A DNA stretch of 12,056 nt, from NCBI GenBank assembly GCA_945877885.1, contig CAMCSI010000026.1:1-12056 (forward strand), given 5' to 3'. Positions 1 to 7,965 of this stretch are shown here, one piece after another; positions within the stretch are counted from its first letter, which is position 1, and the number at the start of each line of letters is the position of its first letter. The translations under genes and the position numbers were made by a program. Under the pieces are notes generated by a model. It did not search any database, was not told the DNA's origin, and worked only from the letters and a program-made list of their open reading frames with translations. The stretch comes from Chlamydia trachomatis (GTDB lineage Bacteria > Chlamydiota > Chlamydiia > Chlamydiales > 2-12-FULL-49-11).

Positions 1-1
1 T

Positions 2-1363
2 ACCTTCTTAGAGGAAAATCCACAGATTGCAAAAGTGATTGTGGATAAAGCAGCCCTTGCATCTCAAGCAAGAGAGGCGGCTCGAAAGGCAAGAGAATTA
101 ACGCAAAGAAAATCAGCACTAGATACATTAAGACTTCCTGGAAAGCTTACAGATTGTTCTGAGAAAGATCCAGCAAAGTGTGAGATATACATTGTTGAGG
201 GAGATTCTGCCGGAGGTTCTGCCAAAGGTGGTCGTGATCGTCGTAATCAGGCTATTTTACCTATTCGTGGTAAGATTTTAAATGTGGAAAAATCTCGTTT
301 GGAAAAAATACTTCAAAATACCGAAGTAGGGGCCATGATATCTGCTTTTGGTTGCGGTATTGGTAAGGATAATTTTCATCCAGAAAAACTTCGCTACCAT
401 AAAATCATTATCATGACCGATGCTGACGTTGATGGATCACATATTAGAACACTTTTATTGACATTTTTCTTCCGTCACATGCTTGCATTGATTGAAAATG
501 GTCATATTTATATTGCAAGACCCCCTTTATTTAGAGTAGCTAGAAAGAAGGTGTTTCAATACATTCATTCTGAAGAGGAGATGGATGAGTATTTAATTTC
601 TCTAGGAACAAGCGATCTTTCCTTTAGAATTGCCTCCTCTGAGACGATTCTTGATCCAAAGGAGATGAAGAAATTCATTTCTACGATCATGAGCGTTGAA
701 GATCTTATTGTAAGTATAGAGAAAAAAGGGGTAGTCTTTAAAGAGTTTTTATCCTCTCGTAATGAAGAGGGGTTATTACCACATTTTCAGGTTTATTTAG
801 ATGGTAAGTCAAGATTTGTTTACACAATAGATGAGTTTAAAGAATTAAGAGAGCGTGATGCAATTTCTCAGAAGAAAATTTTTGTAGACTCGCAAGCTGA
901 GGATGATACGGACAAAGAGGCAAGAATTGAGAAATTTGTAGCCAAACCACTTTCTTATCTTGAATTGTTTAAACAAGAGACCTTAAATAGATTAAATAAG
1001 GCACTTGCAGATCATTCCTTAACCATTGCTCAGTATTATAGCGATGAAGGGAAAATTTTAGATATTATTGATGAAGAAAAGGCACCTACACCATTTCATA
1101 CATTAAAAGAAATTATTAGCAGAATACGAGAAAATGGTCGAACAGGGATTGAGATTCAAAGGTACAAAGGTCTTGGTGAGATGAATGCTGACCAGCTTTG
1201 GGAGACGACAATGGATCCTTCAAAGAGAACGCTTGTAAAAGTTGCCATTCAAGATGCAGCAGATGCAGATCGCATGTTTACAGTATTAATGGGCGATGAG
1301 GTACCACCTAGAAGAGCATTTATTGATCTTCACGCTCTATCAGTAAAAGATTTAGATATTTAA
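2..1363 (+). CDS. gyrB: DNA gyrase subunit B (5' partial)
   Basis: ATPase subunit of DNA gyrase, which with GyrA introduces negative supercoils in the cytoplasm. The reading frame is open from base 2, so the N-terminal GHKL ATPase and most of the transducer lie outside the window; the GTG at 35 is an internal valine, not a start. Visible parts are the end of the transducer, the TOPRIM domain with EGDSAGGSAKGGRDR (Glu codon 197-199) and TDADVDGSHIR (first metal-binding Asp codon 419-421), and the C-terminal signature RYKGLGEMNADQLWETTMDP near 1160-1220. About 387 residues follow the TOPRIM glutamate, close to E. coli GyrB (about 380). Roughly 150-200 of these, between the TOPRIM core and the tail signature, form a poorly conserved segment, so this is a long-form GyrB. 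It is followed after 14 bases by gyrA, with GGGAAAG in the gap as ribosome binding site. The adjoining full-length gyrA argues against ParE. Confidence 0.97.
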   Translation, partial: TFLEENPQIAKVIVDKAALASQAREAARKARELTQRKSALDTLRLPGKLTDCSEKDPAKCEIYIVEGDSAGGSAKGGRDRRNQAILPIRGKILNVEKSRLEKILQNTEVGAMISAFGCGIGKDNFHPEKLRYHKIIIMTDADVDGSHIRTLLLTFFFRHMLALIENGHIYIARPPLFRVARKKVFQYIHSEEEMDEYLISLGTSDLSFRIASSETILDPKEMKKFISTIMSVEDLIVSIEKKGVVFKEFLSSRNEEGLLPHFQVYLDGKSRFVYTIDEFKELRERDAISQKKIFVDSQAEDDTDKEARIEKFVAKPLSYLELFKQETLNRLNKALADHSLTIAQYYSDEGKILDIIDEEKAPTPFHTLKEIISRIRENGRTGIEIQRYKGLGEMNADQLWETTMDPSKRTLVKVAIQDAADADRMFTVLMGDEVPPRRAFIDLHALSVKDLDI

Positions 1364-1377
1364 GGGAAAGATAGATT

Positions 1378-3837
1378 ATGAGTGACGAAGGACAAATTTC
1401 AGAAATAATAGTATCAAGAAATATTGAAGAGGAAATGAAAGAGAGTTATCTTCGTTATTCCATGTCAGTAATTATTTCAAGAGCGCTACCTGATGTAAGA
1501 GATGGATTAAAGCCCTCACAAAGAAGAATTTTGTATGCAATGAGACAGCTTAATTTATCTCCAGGTGGAAAGCACAGAAAGTGTGCAAAAATTGCCGGTG
1601 ATACTTCAGGGGACTTTCACCCTCATGGTGAGGGAGTGATTTATCCAACGCTTGTGCGTATGGCTCAAGATTGGATCATGAGATATTCATTAGTCAATGG
1701 ACAAGGTAACTTTGGTTCTGTCGATGGTGATCCTCCTGCTGCTATGCGTTATACAGAGGCAAGACTTACAGGACCATCCATGTCATTGATGGATGATTTA
1801 GATAAAGAAACAGTAGATTATGTTCCAAACTATGATGAGACAAAAAAAGAGCCTGTGGTATTTCCTTCAAAGTTTCCAAATTTACTTTGTAATGGATCAA
1901 CAGGTATTGCAGTGGGTATGGCAACAAATATTCCTCCGCATAATTTATCAGAATTAATTGCTGCAACGACACTTTTGATAGACAATCCAGAGACAACTAT
2001 AGATGAGATTATGTCTGTTATGCCAGGACCTGACTTTCCAACAGGCGGGATCATTTGTGGAGTAAAAGGGATCAAAGAGGCGTACCATACAGGTCGTGGA
2101 AAGCTACGTGTTCGCGGAATCTACCATGTAGAGGAAAGGGGAAATGATCGTTCTACTCTTGTGCTAGATGAGCTCCCTTATGGGGTAAATAAAGCAGAAC
2201 TGATCATTAAAATTGCAGATCTTGTGAATAACAAGCAAATGACAGGGGTAAGTGATTTACGTGATGAATCAGATAGAGAAGGTCTTCGCGTTGTTCTTGA
2301 TTTGAAAAAAGGTGAGATTCCTGATGTAATCTTAAATCAGTTATATAAATTTACAGATTTTCAGGTGACCTTTGGTTGTAATATGCTTGCCTTAGATGGT
2401 GGGTTGCCACGTTTAATGAATATAAAGAATATGATCACCTGTTGGATTGATCATAGAAATGAAGTGGTTCGTCGTCGTACTCGCTTTGAGCTGAAAAAAG
2501 CAGAAGCAAGAGCTCATATTTTAGAAGGGTATTTAAAAGCGCTAGATAATCTTGATGAGATTGTGAATTTGATCAAGAAAAGTGCCGATAAGAAGGAAGC
2601 TCATGATGCCTTGATGACACGGTATTTTCTTTCTGAAAGACAGGCCGATGCTGTATTAGAGCTACGTTTATACCAATTAACTGGCTTAGAAAGAGATAAA
2701 ATTGAAAAAGAATTTGCAGAACTTGCTGAAAGAATTAGGCATTTACTTGCAATTTTAGCCTCTAAACAAATGGTTTCTGATATCATCAAGGGTGAATTGG
2801 AAGATATGCGTAAATATGATAAAAACAAAAGGCAAACAACCATTGCCCCTGCCGAAGAGGAAGGGCTTGAGATGGAAGATTTAATTGCCAATGAGTCTGT
2901 CATTATTACAATTTCCACAGATGATTATATCAAACGTATGCCTATTGACACTTTCCGTGAGCAACGAAGAGGTGGTCATGGTGTGATTGGTATTGATATG
3001 AAAAAAGCTGCCGATGGTCTTAAAGATGTCTATGTAGCAAATACTCATGATCATTTATTAGTTTTTTCAAGTTTTGGTAGATGTTACTGGTTGAAAGCTT
3101 GGATGATTCCAGAATGCTCTAGACAGTCAAAAGGAAAAGCATTGATTAATCTTCTTGAGGGTATTTCAAAAGATGAACAAATTGCAGCTGTGCTGCGTGT
3201 TGCAAACTTTGATCAAGAAGCCTCTATTTTACTTGCAACGAAAAAAGGTGTGATTAAAAAGACCTTGTTAGAGAGTTTTTCATCTCCAAGGAAAAATGGT
3301 GTTTATGCCATTTCTATTGATGAAGGCGATAGTGTAATTGCAGCTAAGCTTGTAAAAGAGATGGATCAGATTATGTTATTTACTCGTCAAGGAATGGCGG
3401 TACGTTTTGATCAGACTCTTGTAAGAGCTATGGGAAGAACTGCTCGCGGGGTTCGTGGTGTATCGTTGAAAAATGAAGAAGATTACGTAGTTTCTTGTGT
3501 AGTTGTCACAGAAGGTGATTCTATTTTAGTTGTATGTGAACATGGTCATGGAAAACGTTCCAAAGTGATAGACTTTAGGCAAACAAATCGCGGTGGTAAA
3601 GGGGTGCGCTCTATTATCACAAGTAAGAGAAATGGTTTGGTAGTAGGGGCTATTGCAGTAACTGATGAGGATAGCGCTTTGATGATGTCTAATGCTGGTC
3701 AAACATTGAGAACTTCTATGAAAGATCTTCGTATTATGGGTAGATCTACGCAAGGGGTGAAAATTGTAAGACTTGAAGAAAACGATTTCTTAGTTGCGAT
3801 GCAAAGGATTGAAAACATTATTTCTGAAGAAGTATAA
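1378..3837 (+). CDS. gyrA: DNA gyrase subunit A
   Basis: Breakage-reunion subunit of gyrase, 819 residues (E. coli 875). The N-terminal winged-helix and tower region carries the catalytic tyrosine in AAMRYTEARL (Tyr125, codon 1750-1752; E. coli Tyr122). A coiled-coil and dimer-gate region follows to about residue 480. The C-terminal beta-pinwheel covers about 515-810, with repeated blade motifs such as ARGVRGVSL, RGGKGVRSI and TQGVKIVRL. The GyrA box that separates gyrase from topoisomerase IV is present as QRRGGHG (529-535); its sixth position is His rather than Arg or Lys. In the quinolone-resistance region, the positions equal to E. coli Ser83 and Asp87 are Gly86 and Pro90 (see findings). 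The ATG follows GGGAAAG at good spacing. The gene sits in the gyrB-gyrA-tmk-holB operon, 3 bases before tmk. ParC is unlikely given the full pinwheel and GyrA box. Confidence 0.97.
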   Translation: MSDEGQISEIIVSRNIEEEMKESYLRYSMSVIISRALPDVRDGLKPSQRRILYAMRQLNLSPGGKHRKCAKIAGDTSGDFHPHGEGVIYPTLVRMAQDWIMRYSLVNGQGNFGSVDGDPPAAMRYTEARLTGPSMSLMDDLDKETVDYVPNYDETKKEPVVFPSKFPNLLCNGSTGIAVGMATNIPPHNLSELIAATTLLIDNPETTIDEIMSVMPGPDFPTGGIICGVKGIKEAYHTGRGKLRVRGIYHVEERGNDRSTLVLDELPYGVNKAELIIKIADLVNNKQMTGVSDLRDESDREGLRVVLDLKKGEIPDVILNQLYKFTDFQVTFGCNMLALDGGLPRLMNIKNMITCWIDHRNEVVRRRTRFELKKAEARAHILEGYLKALDNLDEIVNLIKKSADKKEAHDALMTRYFLSERQADAVLELRLYQLTGLERDKIEKEFAELAERIRHLLAILASKQMVSDIIKGELEDMRKYDKNKRQTTIAPAEEEGLEMEDLIANESVIITISTDDYIKRMPIDTFREQRRGGHGVIGIDMKKAADGLKDVYVANTHDHLLVFSSFGRCYWLKAWMIPECSRQSKGKALINLLEGISKDEQIAAVLRVANFDQEASILLATKKGVIKKTLLESFSSPRKNGVYAISIDEGDSVIAAKLVKEMDQIMLFTRQGMAVRFDQTLVRAMGRTARGVRGVSLKNEEDYVVSCVVVTEGDSILVVCEHGHGKRSKVIDFRQTNRGGKGVRSIITSKRNGLVVGAIAVTDEDSALMMSNAGQTLRTSMKDLRIMGRSTQGVKIVRLEENDFLVAMQRIENIISEEV

Positions 3838-3840
3838 TCT

Positions 3841-4497
3841 ATGAGAGATGCTGGTTTTTTTGTCACATTTGAAGGTGGAGAAGGTGCGGGTAAGACCACA
3901 TTAATTAAAAGCCTTCATGACTATCTTGTATCAAAAGGTAAAGATGTGATGCAAACATTTGAACCAGGGGCAACAGATTTTGGCAAGGGTATTCGTGCTG
4001 TTTTATTAGATGATTTAAAAAGTGATATTCCTGCTGAATCTGAGTTGTTTCTTTATTTAGCCGATAGAGCTTATCATGTGAAGCATAAAATCTTTCCGGC
4101 ATTGGCCGCTGGGAAGGTTGTTTTATGTGATCGTTTTACTGATTCAACTGTAGCTTATCAAGGAGCTGGAAGAGGGATCATTTCCATGGAAAGAGTAGAA
4201 TCGATAAGCCTTATTGCGACACAGGGGCTAACGCCCGATTTAACGTTTTTTTTAGACATTGATCCAGCCTCTTCTTTACAAAGATTGCAAAGGGTAAAAG
4301 ATCGATTGGAGAGTGAAGATATCTCATTTCATGAAAAAGTTAGAAAAGGTTATCTTTTATTAGCAAAAGAAAATCCTCATAGGATGATTGTGATTGACGC
4401 CCGCATGAGCAAGGAAGAGGTTTTTGAGCATGCTAAAAAGCATTTAGATATCTTTATGAAAAAAGCAAATTTATCATTAGGCCCGTTGCGTAATTAG
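3841..4497 (+). CDS. tmk: Thymidylate kinase
   Basis: Phosphorylates dTMP to dTDP with ATP in the dTTP pathway; 218 residues, normal for bacterial TMPK (about 205-215). Seen: P-loop FEGGEGAGKTT (residues 10-20), the DRF motif at 97-99 followed by DSTVAYQGAGRG (the thymidine-binding segment), FFLDIDPASSLQRL, and a LID with basic residues in RVKDRLE. The usual TREPGGT motif reads TFEPGAT here: Phe40 replaces the conserved Arg and Ala44 a Gly, while Glu-Pro-Gly is kept. The ATG lies 3 bases after the gyrA stop, and its ribosome binding site (GAAGAAG) overlaps the end of gyrA, suggesting translational coupling. The stop is TAG. The gene lies beside gyrase and clamp-loader genes, an order I remember from chlamydial genomes. 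Confidence 0.95.
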   Translation: MRDAGFFVTFEGGEGAGKTTLIKSLHDYLVSKGKDVMQTFEPGATDFGKGIRAVLLDDLKSDIPAESELFLYLADRAYHVKHKIFPALAAGKVVLCDRFTDSTVAYQGAGRGIISMERVESISLIATQGLTPDLTFFLDIDPASSLQRLQRVKDRLESEDISFHEKVRKGYLLLAKENPHRMIVIDARMSKEEVFEHAKKHLDIFMKKANLSLGPLRN

Positions 4498-4504
4498 GTG
4501 ATCT

Positions 4505-5233
4505 ATGACAGGTGCGGTATTATTTCACGGTGAGAGCCATGAGTGTGTAGTAAAGGAAATGTATGAGACCGCCATGAAGGCACTTGGTGTAAATACTGTA
4601 GAGGCTTTATTCCGTCATGGTGATTTTCAAGAGGTAAAGCCTGTCTCTAAAAGCTATTTATATTCCATGGAAACAATCCATAGTGTTGTTCAAGAGAGCG
4701 CTCTTCCTCCCTATCGTGGAAAAACCCGTATTATTGCAATAGTTTCAGCTGACAGAATGCTTCCTGTTCATGCTAATGCTTTATTAAAGACGTTAGAGGA
4801 AGCCCCTTTATCATTTCAGCTGATGCTAACAACTACAAGATATAACGATATATTAAAGACGATCTTATCAAGAGTACAAAAAGTATTTGTTCCAGGAACC
4901 GATCTTAATGATGATTATTCTTCCATCATCGAAGGGTTATTTACTTCTTTGGAAAAGGGTTTTTTTGATACCTTTTTAAAGGAAATTGAAGAGGTAGAAA
5001 AAGGCTTGATAGAAAATATTGAGCATACAGAGAAAAAATTTCGCCATTTTTTAGAGACATTTATGACTCTTTATGTGAAACGATTAACCACGCAGCATCT
5101 ACTTAATGCCAATACCAAAATACTAGATAAAGCTGTTCAAAAGGCATTAACTGCTTATCAAGGAAACATTCGAATTAAGCATGTGTTAGAGTATCTTTTT
5201 TTGGAAACCCAACAACAGATGTATAGCAAGTAA
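4505..5233 (+). CDS. holB: DNA polymerase III delta' subunit-like (HolB)
   Basis: AAA+ family clamp-loader protein, most likely delta', which helps DnaX and delta load the sliding clamp. It has 242 residues, shorter than E. coli delta' (334). The clearest match is SADRMLPVHANALLKTLEEAP (residues 81-101), the Walker-B-region signature shared by DnaX and HolB, followed by ILSRVQ (120-125), equivalent to the SRC motif with Cys replaced by Val. The N-terminus (AVLFHGESHECVVKEMYETA) sits where a P-loop would be but lacks the GxxGxGK pattern, so ATP binding is not expected; delta' of E. coli is likewise a non-ATPase. The zinc-binding cysteines typical of delta' and DnaX are not seen. It starts 7 bases after tmk. 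Its 3' end overlaps the opposing exonuclease gene by 59 bases. Identity as delta' rather than another AAA+ lid protein rests on this motif and the tmk neighbour. Confidence 0.85.
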   Translation: MTGAVLFHGESHECVVKEMYETAMKALGVNTVEALFRHGDFQEVKPVSKSYLYSMETIHSVVQESALPPYRGKTRIIAIVSADRMLPVHANALLKTLEEAPLSFQLMLTTTRYNDILKTILSRVQKVFVPGTDLNDDYSSIIEGLFTSLEKGFFDTFLKEIEEVEKGLIENIEHTEKKFRHFLETFMTLYVKRLTTQHLLNANTKILDKAVQKALTAYQGNIRIKHVLEYLFLETQQQMYSK

Positions 5234-5768
5234 TAAGGTGTTCCACACCTTGTAAAGCTCGATGAGGCTTATGCTCTGGCTCTATGTCATAATATTTACC
5301 AATTGCATCTTTTGAAATGGAAAGAGTGTCAAAATGAGCATTTTTAGAGATATGTTTACACCAAAACATGGATGCAAGATCTAGCCAATAATAAGGAAAA
5401 TTTAGCCGTTCTTGGTTATCTACATCAATTAATCCGCTAAAAAAAATTCTATCAAAGCTTGGATTCTGGCAAATAAATACAGCTTTTCCTCTTTCAAGAC
5501 CATGTTTTTTAAAAAGGTGGATAATTGCTTTGCCCACCTCAGATTTTGATAAGCCTTTGTTTTCAAGACTCTTAAGCGTTATACCAGTATAAAGAAGACT
5601 TTCAGGATTAGAGCGCTCCCATTCATCTTTCGTAGGGATAATCATCGACTCATAAGTATCGATAGTTTTCCCAGTATTTAAATTTTTAATAATAAAAGCT
5701 ATTTCTAAAATAACATGTTTGGACCAATTCAGGCCATTTGTTTCCGTGTCTAAGAATATACCAAGCAA
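5175..5768 (-). CDS. DEDDh-type 3'-5' exonuclease-like protein
   Basis: Member of the DnaQ/RNase T/oligoribonuclease superfamily, 197 residues, probably a stand-alone nuclease domain; the substrate cannot be told. Seen: ExoI motif FLDTETNGL (Asp7, Glu9), ExoII NPSFDRIF (Asp106), and ExoIII-like HKPHRALQGVEHL with His169. The family pattern is His followed five residues later by Asp; here that position is Gly174 (codon GGT), so the fourth metal ligand appears to be missing. The start is TTG: an in-frame TAA lies just upstream, GGAG sits 8 bases before the TTG, and the protein begins immediately with the ExoI strand, so no other start is possible. It is transcribed divergently from nusB. Its 3' end runs 59 bases into holB on the other strand. 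Confidence 0.85.
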   Translation of the reverse strand: MLGIFLDTETNGLNWSKHVILEIAFIIKNLNTGKTIDTYESMIIPTKDEWERSNPESLLYTGITLKSLENKGLSKSEVGKAIIHLFKKHGLERGKAVFICQNPSFDRIFFSGLIDVDNQERLNFPYYWLDLASMFWCKHISKNAHFDTLSISKDAIGKYYDIEPEHKPHRALQGVEHLITCYTSVVGFPKKDTLTHA

Positions 5769-5839
5769 ATCAAAGTCTCCTTAAGTGAGTTCATAATATT
5801 GTAAAAGTTTTTTTCGATAAAGAAAAGAAATTTAATCTA

Positions 5840-5868
5840 TGTAAACAAACTAGAGTGTGTGTTATACT
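5840..5868 (+). promoter_or_regulatory. Candidate sigma-70-type promoter for the nusB operon
   Basis: TATACT at 5863-5868 is a good -10 match. A weak -35 (TGTAAA, 5840-5845) lies 17 bases upstream. Transcription would begin around 5875, leaving a short AT-rich leader before the nusB ATG at 5900. The position fits: this is the only gap upstream of the nusB-murB-PHP-folC run. Prediction from hexamers only. Confidence 0.4.
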
Positions 5869-5899
5869 CTTTCTAAAAAAGAAAGAAATAGAAAAAGCT

Positions 5900-6316
5900 A
5901 TGAAAAAATCTCGCGAAATTTATGTACAACTTCTCTATGTATTGGAAAATAGTAAAACACTTACTGATGATTCTATAGGAATTTTTATGACACTTTTTGA
6001 GGTGAGTAAAAAAAATATGTTAATTTATAAGCAACATGCAGAGCATATCTTTGAATGTCGAAATGAGTTTGATAGCCTTTTAAGCAAGATTTCTACTGAG
6101 TATTCCTTAGATCGAATATCGAAGGTGGATTTAGCCATTTTACGGGTCATTTTGTTCGATTTAAAAGAAAAGGATCTTCCTGTTGAGGTGGCAGTTGCAG
6201 AAGCTATAAGAATTGCAAATAAGTTTAGTAGTTATGGATCTGGAAAATACCTTCATGCTATGATAGATTCTATCTATAAAGAGATGAAGTATGAAAAACA
6301 AGCAGCTTTGCAGTAG
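5900..6316 (+). CDS. nusB: Transcription antitermination factor NusB
   Basis: Small helical RNA-binding protein that with NusE (S10) binds boxA and supports antitermination on rRNA operons. It has 138 residues from the ATG at 5900, normal for NusB. Seen: N-terminal helix KKSREIYVQLLYVLE, matching the family's Arg-x2-Ala/Glu-x-LLY pattern, and the conserved C-terminal half SLDRISKVDLAILRVILFDL, VEVAVAEAIRIANKFSS, then GSGKYLHAMIDSIYK, which stands where other NusBs have SGKFVNGVLDKI. A GTG at 5855 would add 15 residues, but it lies upstream of the predicted -10 box and the family starts at the KKSRE helix, so the ATG was chosen. The end overlaps murB by 26 bases. The nusB-murB pairing matches what I recall of Chlamydia. 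Confidence 0.92.
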   Translation: MKKSREIYVQLLYVLENSKTLTDDSIGIFMTLFEVSKKNMLIYKQHAEHIFECRNEFDSLLSKISTEYSLDRISKVDLAILRVILFDLKEKDLPVEVAVAEAIRIANKFSSYGSGKYLHAMIDSIYKEMKYEKQAALQ

Positions 6317-7151
6317 CAAAACATCATTAAAAAAATATCACACCTATGGAATTGAGGCAACGTGCAGGCATTTGATCCTTGCCTATAGTGAGGAAGAAAT
6401 AAAAGAGGCGTTTATCTTTAGTAAGCAGCAACAACTTCCCTATCTATTTTTGGGAAGAGGTTCCAATGTTTTATTCAGGGATGATTATTATGATGGTGTG
6501 GTTATTGTGAATAAGATGACAGAGGTTGAAATTGATGGAACTTGTGTAGTTGCAGATGGTGGGGTTAATCTTCCACTTCTTGCAAGAAAGACAAGTAAAA
6601 TGGGGCTCTCAGGATTTGAGACCCTTGTAGGGATCCCTGGGTCTATTGGCGGTAGTATCTGCATGAATGCAGGTGTACCTGATGTTCAAATATCTACCTA
6701 CCTTACTGAAGTGGTGATAATGTATCCGGATGGAAAGATAAAAACTCTGTCAAAAGATGAGTGTAACTTCTCTTATAGAAGCTCAGTGTTTATCGATAGT
6801 GGGGTATCTATTTTAAAAGCACGTTTTAACCTTGTGAAAAAAGAAAGTGCTTTAACCGATTTGCATCAGCATTTGCTGTGGCGTTTAAAATCTCAACCCA
6901 TTTCAGAAAAAAATTCGGGCTGTATCTTTAAAAACCCATCAGGAAATAACCCTGCAGGTGCTTTAATTGACAAATGTGGTCTAAAAGGCAAATCTGTCGG
7001 TGGGGCGGCCGTTAGTTCTATGCATGCAAATTTTATTAACAATACGAACAATGCGACATTTAAAGATGTGATAGAGCTTATTCATGAGGTTCAATCTATT
7101 GTTAAAGAAAAAACGGGGGTAGACCTTGAATATGAGGTTAGGATCATTTGA
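6291..7151 (+). CDS. murB: UDP-N-acetylenolpyruvoylglucosamine reductase
   Basis: FAD enzyme that reduces UDP-GlcNAc-enolpyruvate with NADPH to UDP-MurNAc, the second committed step of peptidoglycan synthesis, in the cytoplasm. It has 286 residues. Seen: FAD-binding FLGRGSNVLFRD near residue 53-64, GFETLVGIPGSIGG, SYRSS (Tyr162, Arg163), SGCIFKNP with the proton-donor Ser209, KCGLKGKSVGGAAVSSMHANFI, and the C-terminal glutamate in LEYEV (Glu282). All expected catalytic residues are present, so an active enzyme is expected and the organism should make at least a peptidoglycan precursor. The ATG lies inside the end of nusB (26-base overlap), and its own end overlaps the PHP gene by 20 bases; this close packing suggests coupled translation. 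Confidence 0.97.
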   Translation: MKNKQLCSSKTSLKKYHTYGIEATCRHLILAYSEEEIKEAFIFSKQQQLPYLFLGRGSNVLFRDDYYDGVVIVNKMTEVEIDGTCVVADGGVNLPLLARKTSKMGLSGFETLVGIPGSIGGSICMNAGVPDVQISTYLTEVVIMYPDGKIKTLSKDECNFSYRSSVFIDSGVSILKARFNLVKKESALTDLHQHLLWRLKSQPISEKNSGCIFKNPSGNNPAGALIDKCGLKGKSVGGAAVSSMHANFINNTNNATFKDVIELIHEVQSIVKEKTGVDLEYEVRII

Positions 7152-7965
7152 TCTGCATTGTCACAGTAGCTGCTCAGATGGGGAAAAAACACCTACTGAA
7201 TTAATAGACATGGCAAAGCAGCTAGGGCTGAAGGGTCTTTCTATTACCGATCATGACACTGTTGCAGCTTACACATCTGAAGTAGTTGCATATGCAAAAA
7301 AAATTGGGGTTGAACTCATCACGGGTGTAGAATTTTCCACAAAATATGAAAAAAACGATGGGATAGAGTCGATACATATTCTTGGCTATGGTGTGGATAT
7401 ACACAATCCAAAGCTTTTAAACTTTTGTAATACGCATACGGAAAGAAGGATGAATCGCCTACAAAAAATGGTTCAAAAGCTTTCCTCAGCTGGAATTGAT
7501 TTAAAGGACTTTTCTATCCCTAAAGATAAATTAGGTTCTGTGGGAAGGCCCCACATCGCTTTAAGAATGATTGAGCTTGGCTATGTAAAAGATATGGAGG
7601 AAGCGTTTAAAAAATTTATCGGAGAAAAAGCCCCATACTATGTAAAAAGCACCCTACCAACCATACAAGAAACCCTTGATGTAATCAAAAACGCCGGTGG
7701 AAAATCTTCCCTTGCTCATCCCATCCTTATAAAAGGGAAGAAAGTCCTTCGAAATATCCTTTCCACCTATGATTTTGATGCATTAGAATGTTTTTACGGC
7801 AATTTTCAAAGAGATAGAATTGAACACCTTTTAACTATGGCTGAGGAAAAAAACTTACTTGTTACAGGCGGATCTGATTATCACGGAGAAAGAAGAGCCT
7901 ATGTATCTTTAGGCTGCTCGTTTATCACAGAAGAGAGGGTGAGGAAACTACTATCGACTTTTTAA
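7132..7965 (+). CDS. PHP-domain phosphoesterase (RNase AM/TrpH-like)
   Basis: Metal-dependent PHP phosphoesterase, 277 residues, of the group that includes E. coli RNase AM (YciV/TrpH, 293 residues), which removes 5' nucleotides from RNA and hydrolyses 3',5'-bisphosphonucleotides. Seen: FDLHCHSSCSDG (His9, His11), LSITDHDTV (Asp40, His41), TGVEFST (Glu67), HILGYG, GRPHIA, SLAHPILI, DALECFYGNF and GGSDYHGE, the ordered metal-ligand motifs of a trinuclear PHP site. All ligands seem kept. The start is ATG 7132; a TTG two codons earlier (7126), 6 bases after GGGGG, is an alternative start. The gene overlaps murB by 20 bases. Its TAA (7963-7965) is preceded by a five-T run and lies inside the folC-frame coding sequence (see findings). 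RNA or nucleotide substrate is inferred from the family; it could instead serve another phosphate ester. Confidence 0.88.
   Translation: MRLGSFDLHCHSSCSDGEKTPTELIDMAKQLGLKGLSITDHDTVAAYTSEVVAYAKKIGVELITGVEFSTKYEKNDGIESIHILGYGVDIHNPKLLNFCNTHTERRMNRLQKMVQKLSSAGIDLKDFSIPKDKLGSVGRPHIALRMIELGYVKDMEEAFKKFIGEKAPYYVKSTLPTIQETLDVIKNAGGKSSLAHPILIKGKKVLRNILSTYDFDALECFYGNFQRDRIEHLLTMAEEKNLLVTGGSDYHGERRAYVSLGCSFITEERVRKLLSTF

Noticed and set aside
35..1363. GTG at 35 as the gyrB start
   Set aside because: The frame is open to base 2 with GyrB-like sequence (FLEENPQIAKV), and the ATPase domain is missing, so the gene is cut by the window edge.
1378..3837. Topoisomerase IV ParC instead of GyrA
   Set aside because: A GyrA box and complete six-blade C-terminal domain are present, and the neighbours are gyrB and tmk.
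5855..5899. GTG at 5855 as the nusB start
   Set aside because: It lies upstream of the predicted -10 box and adds 15 non-conserved residues; the ATG at 5900 starts at the family's first helix.
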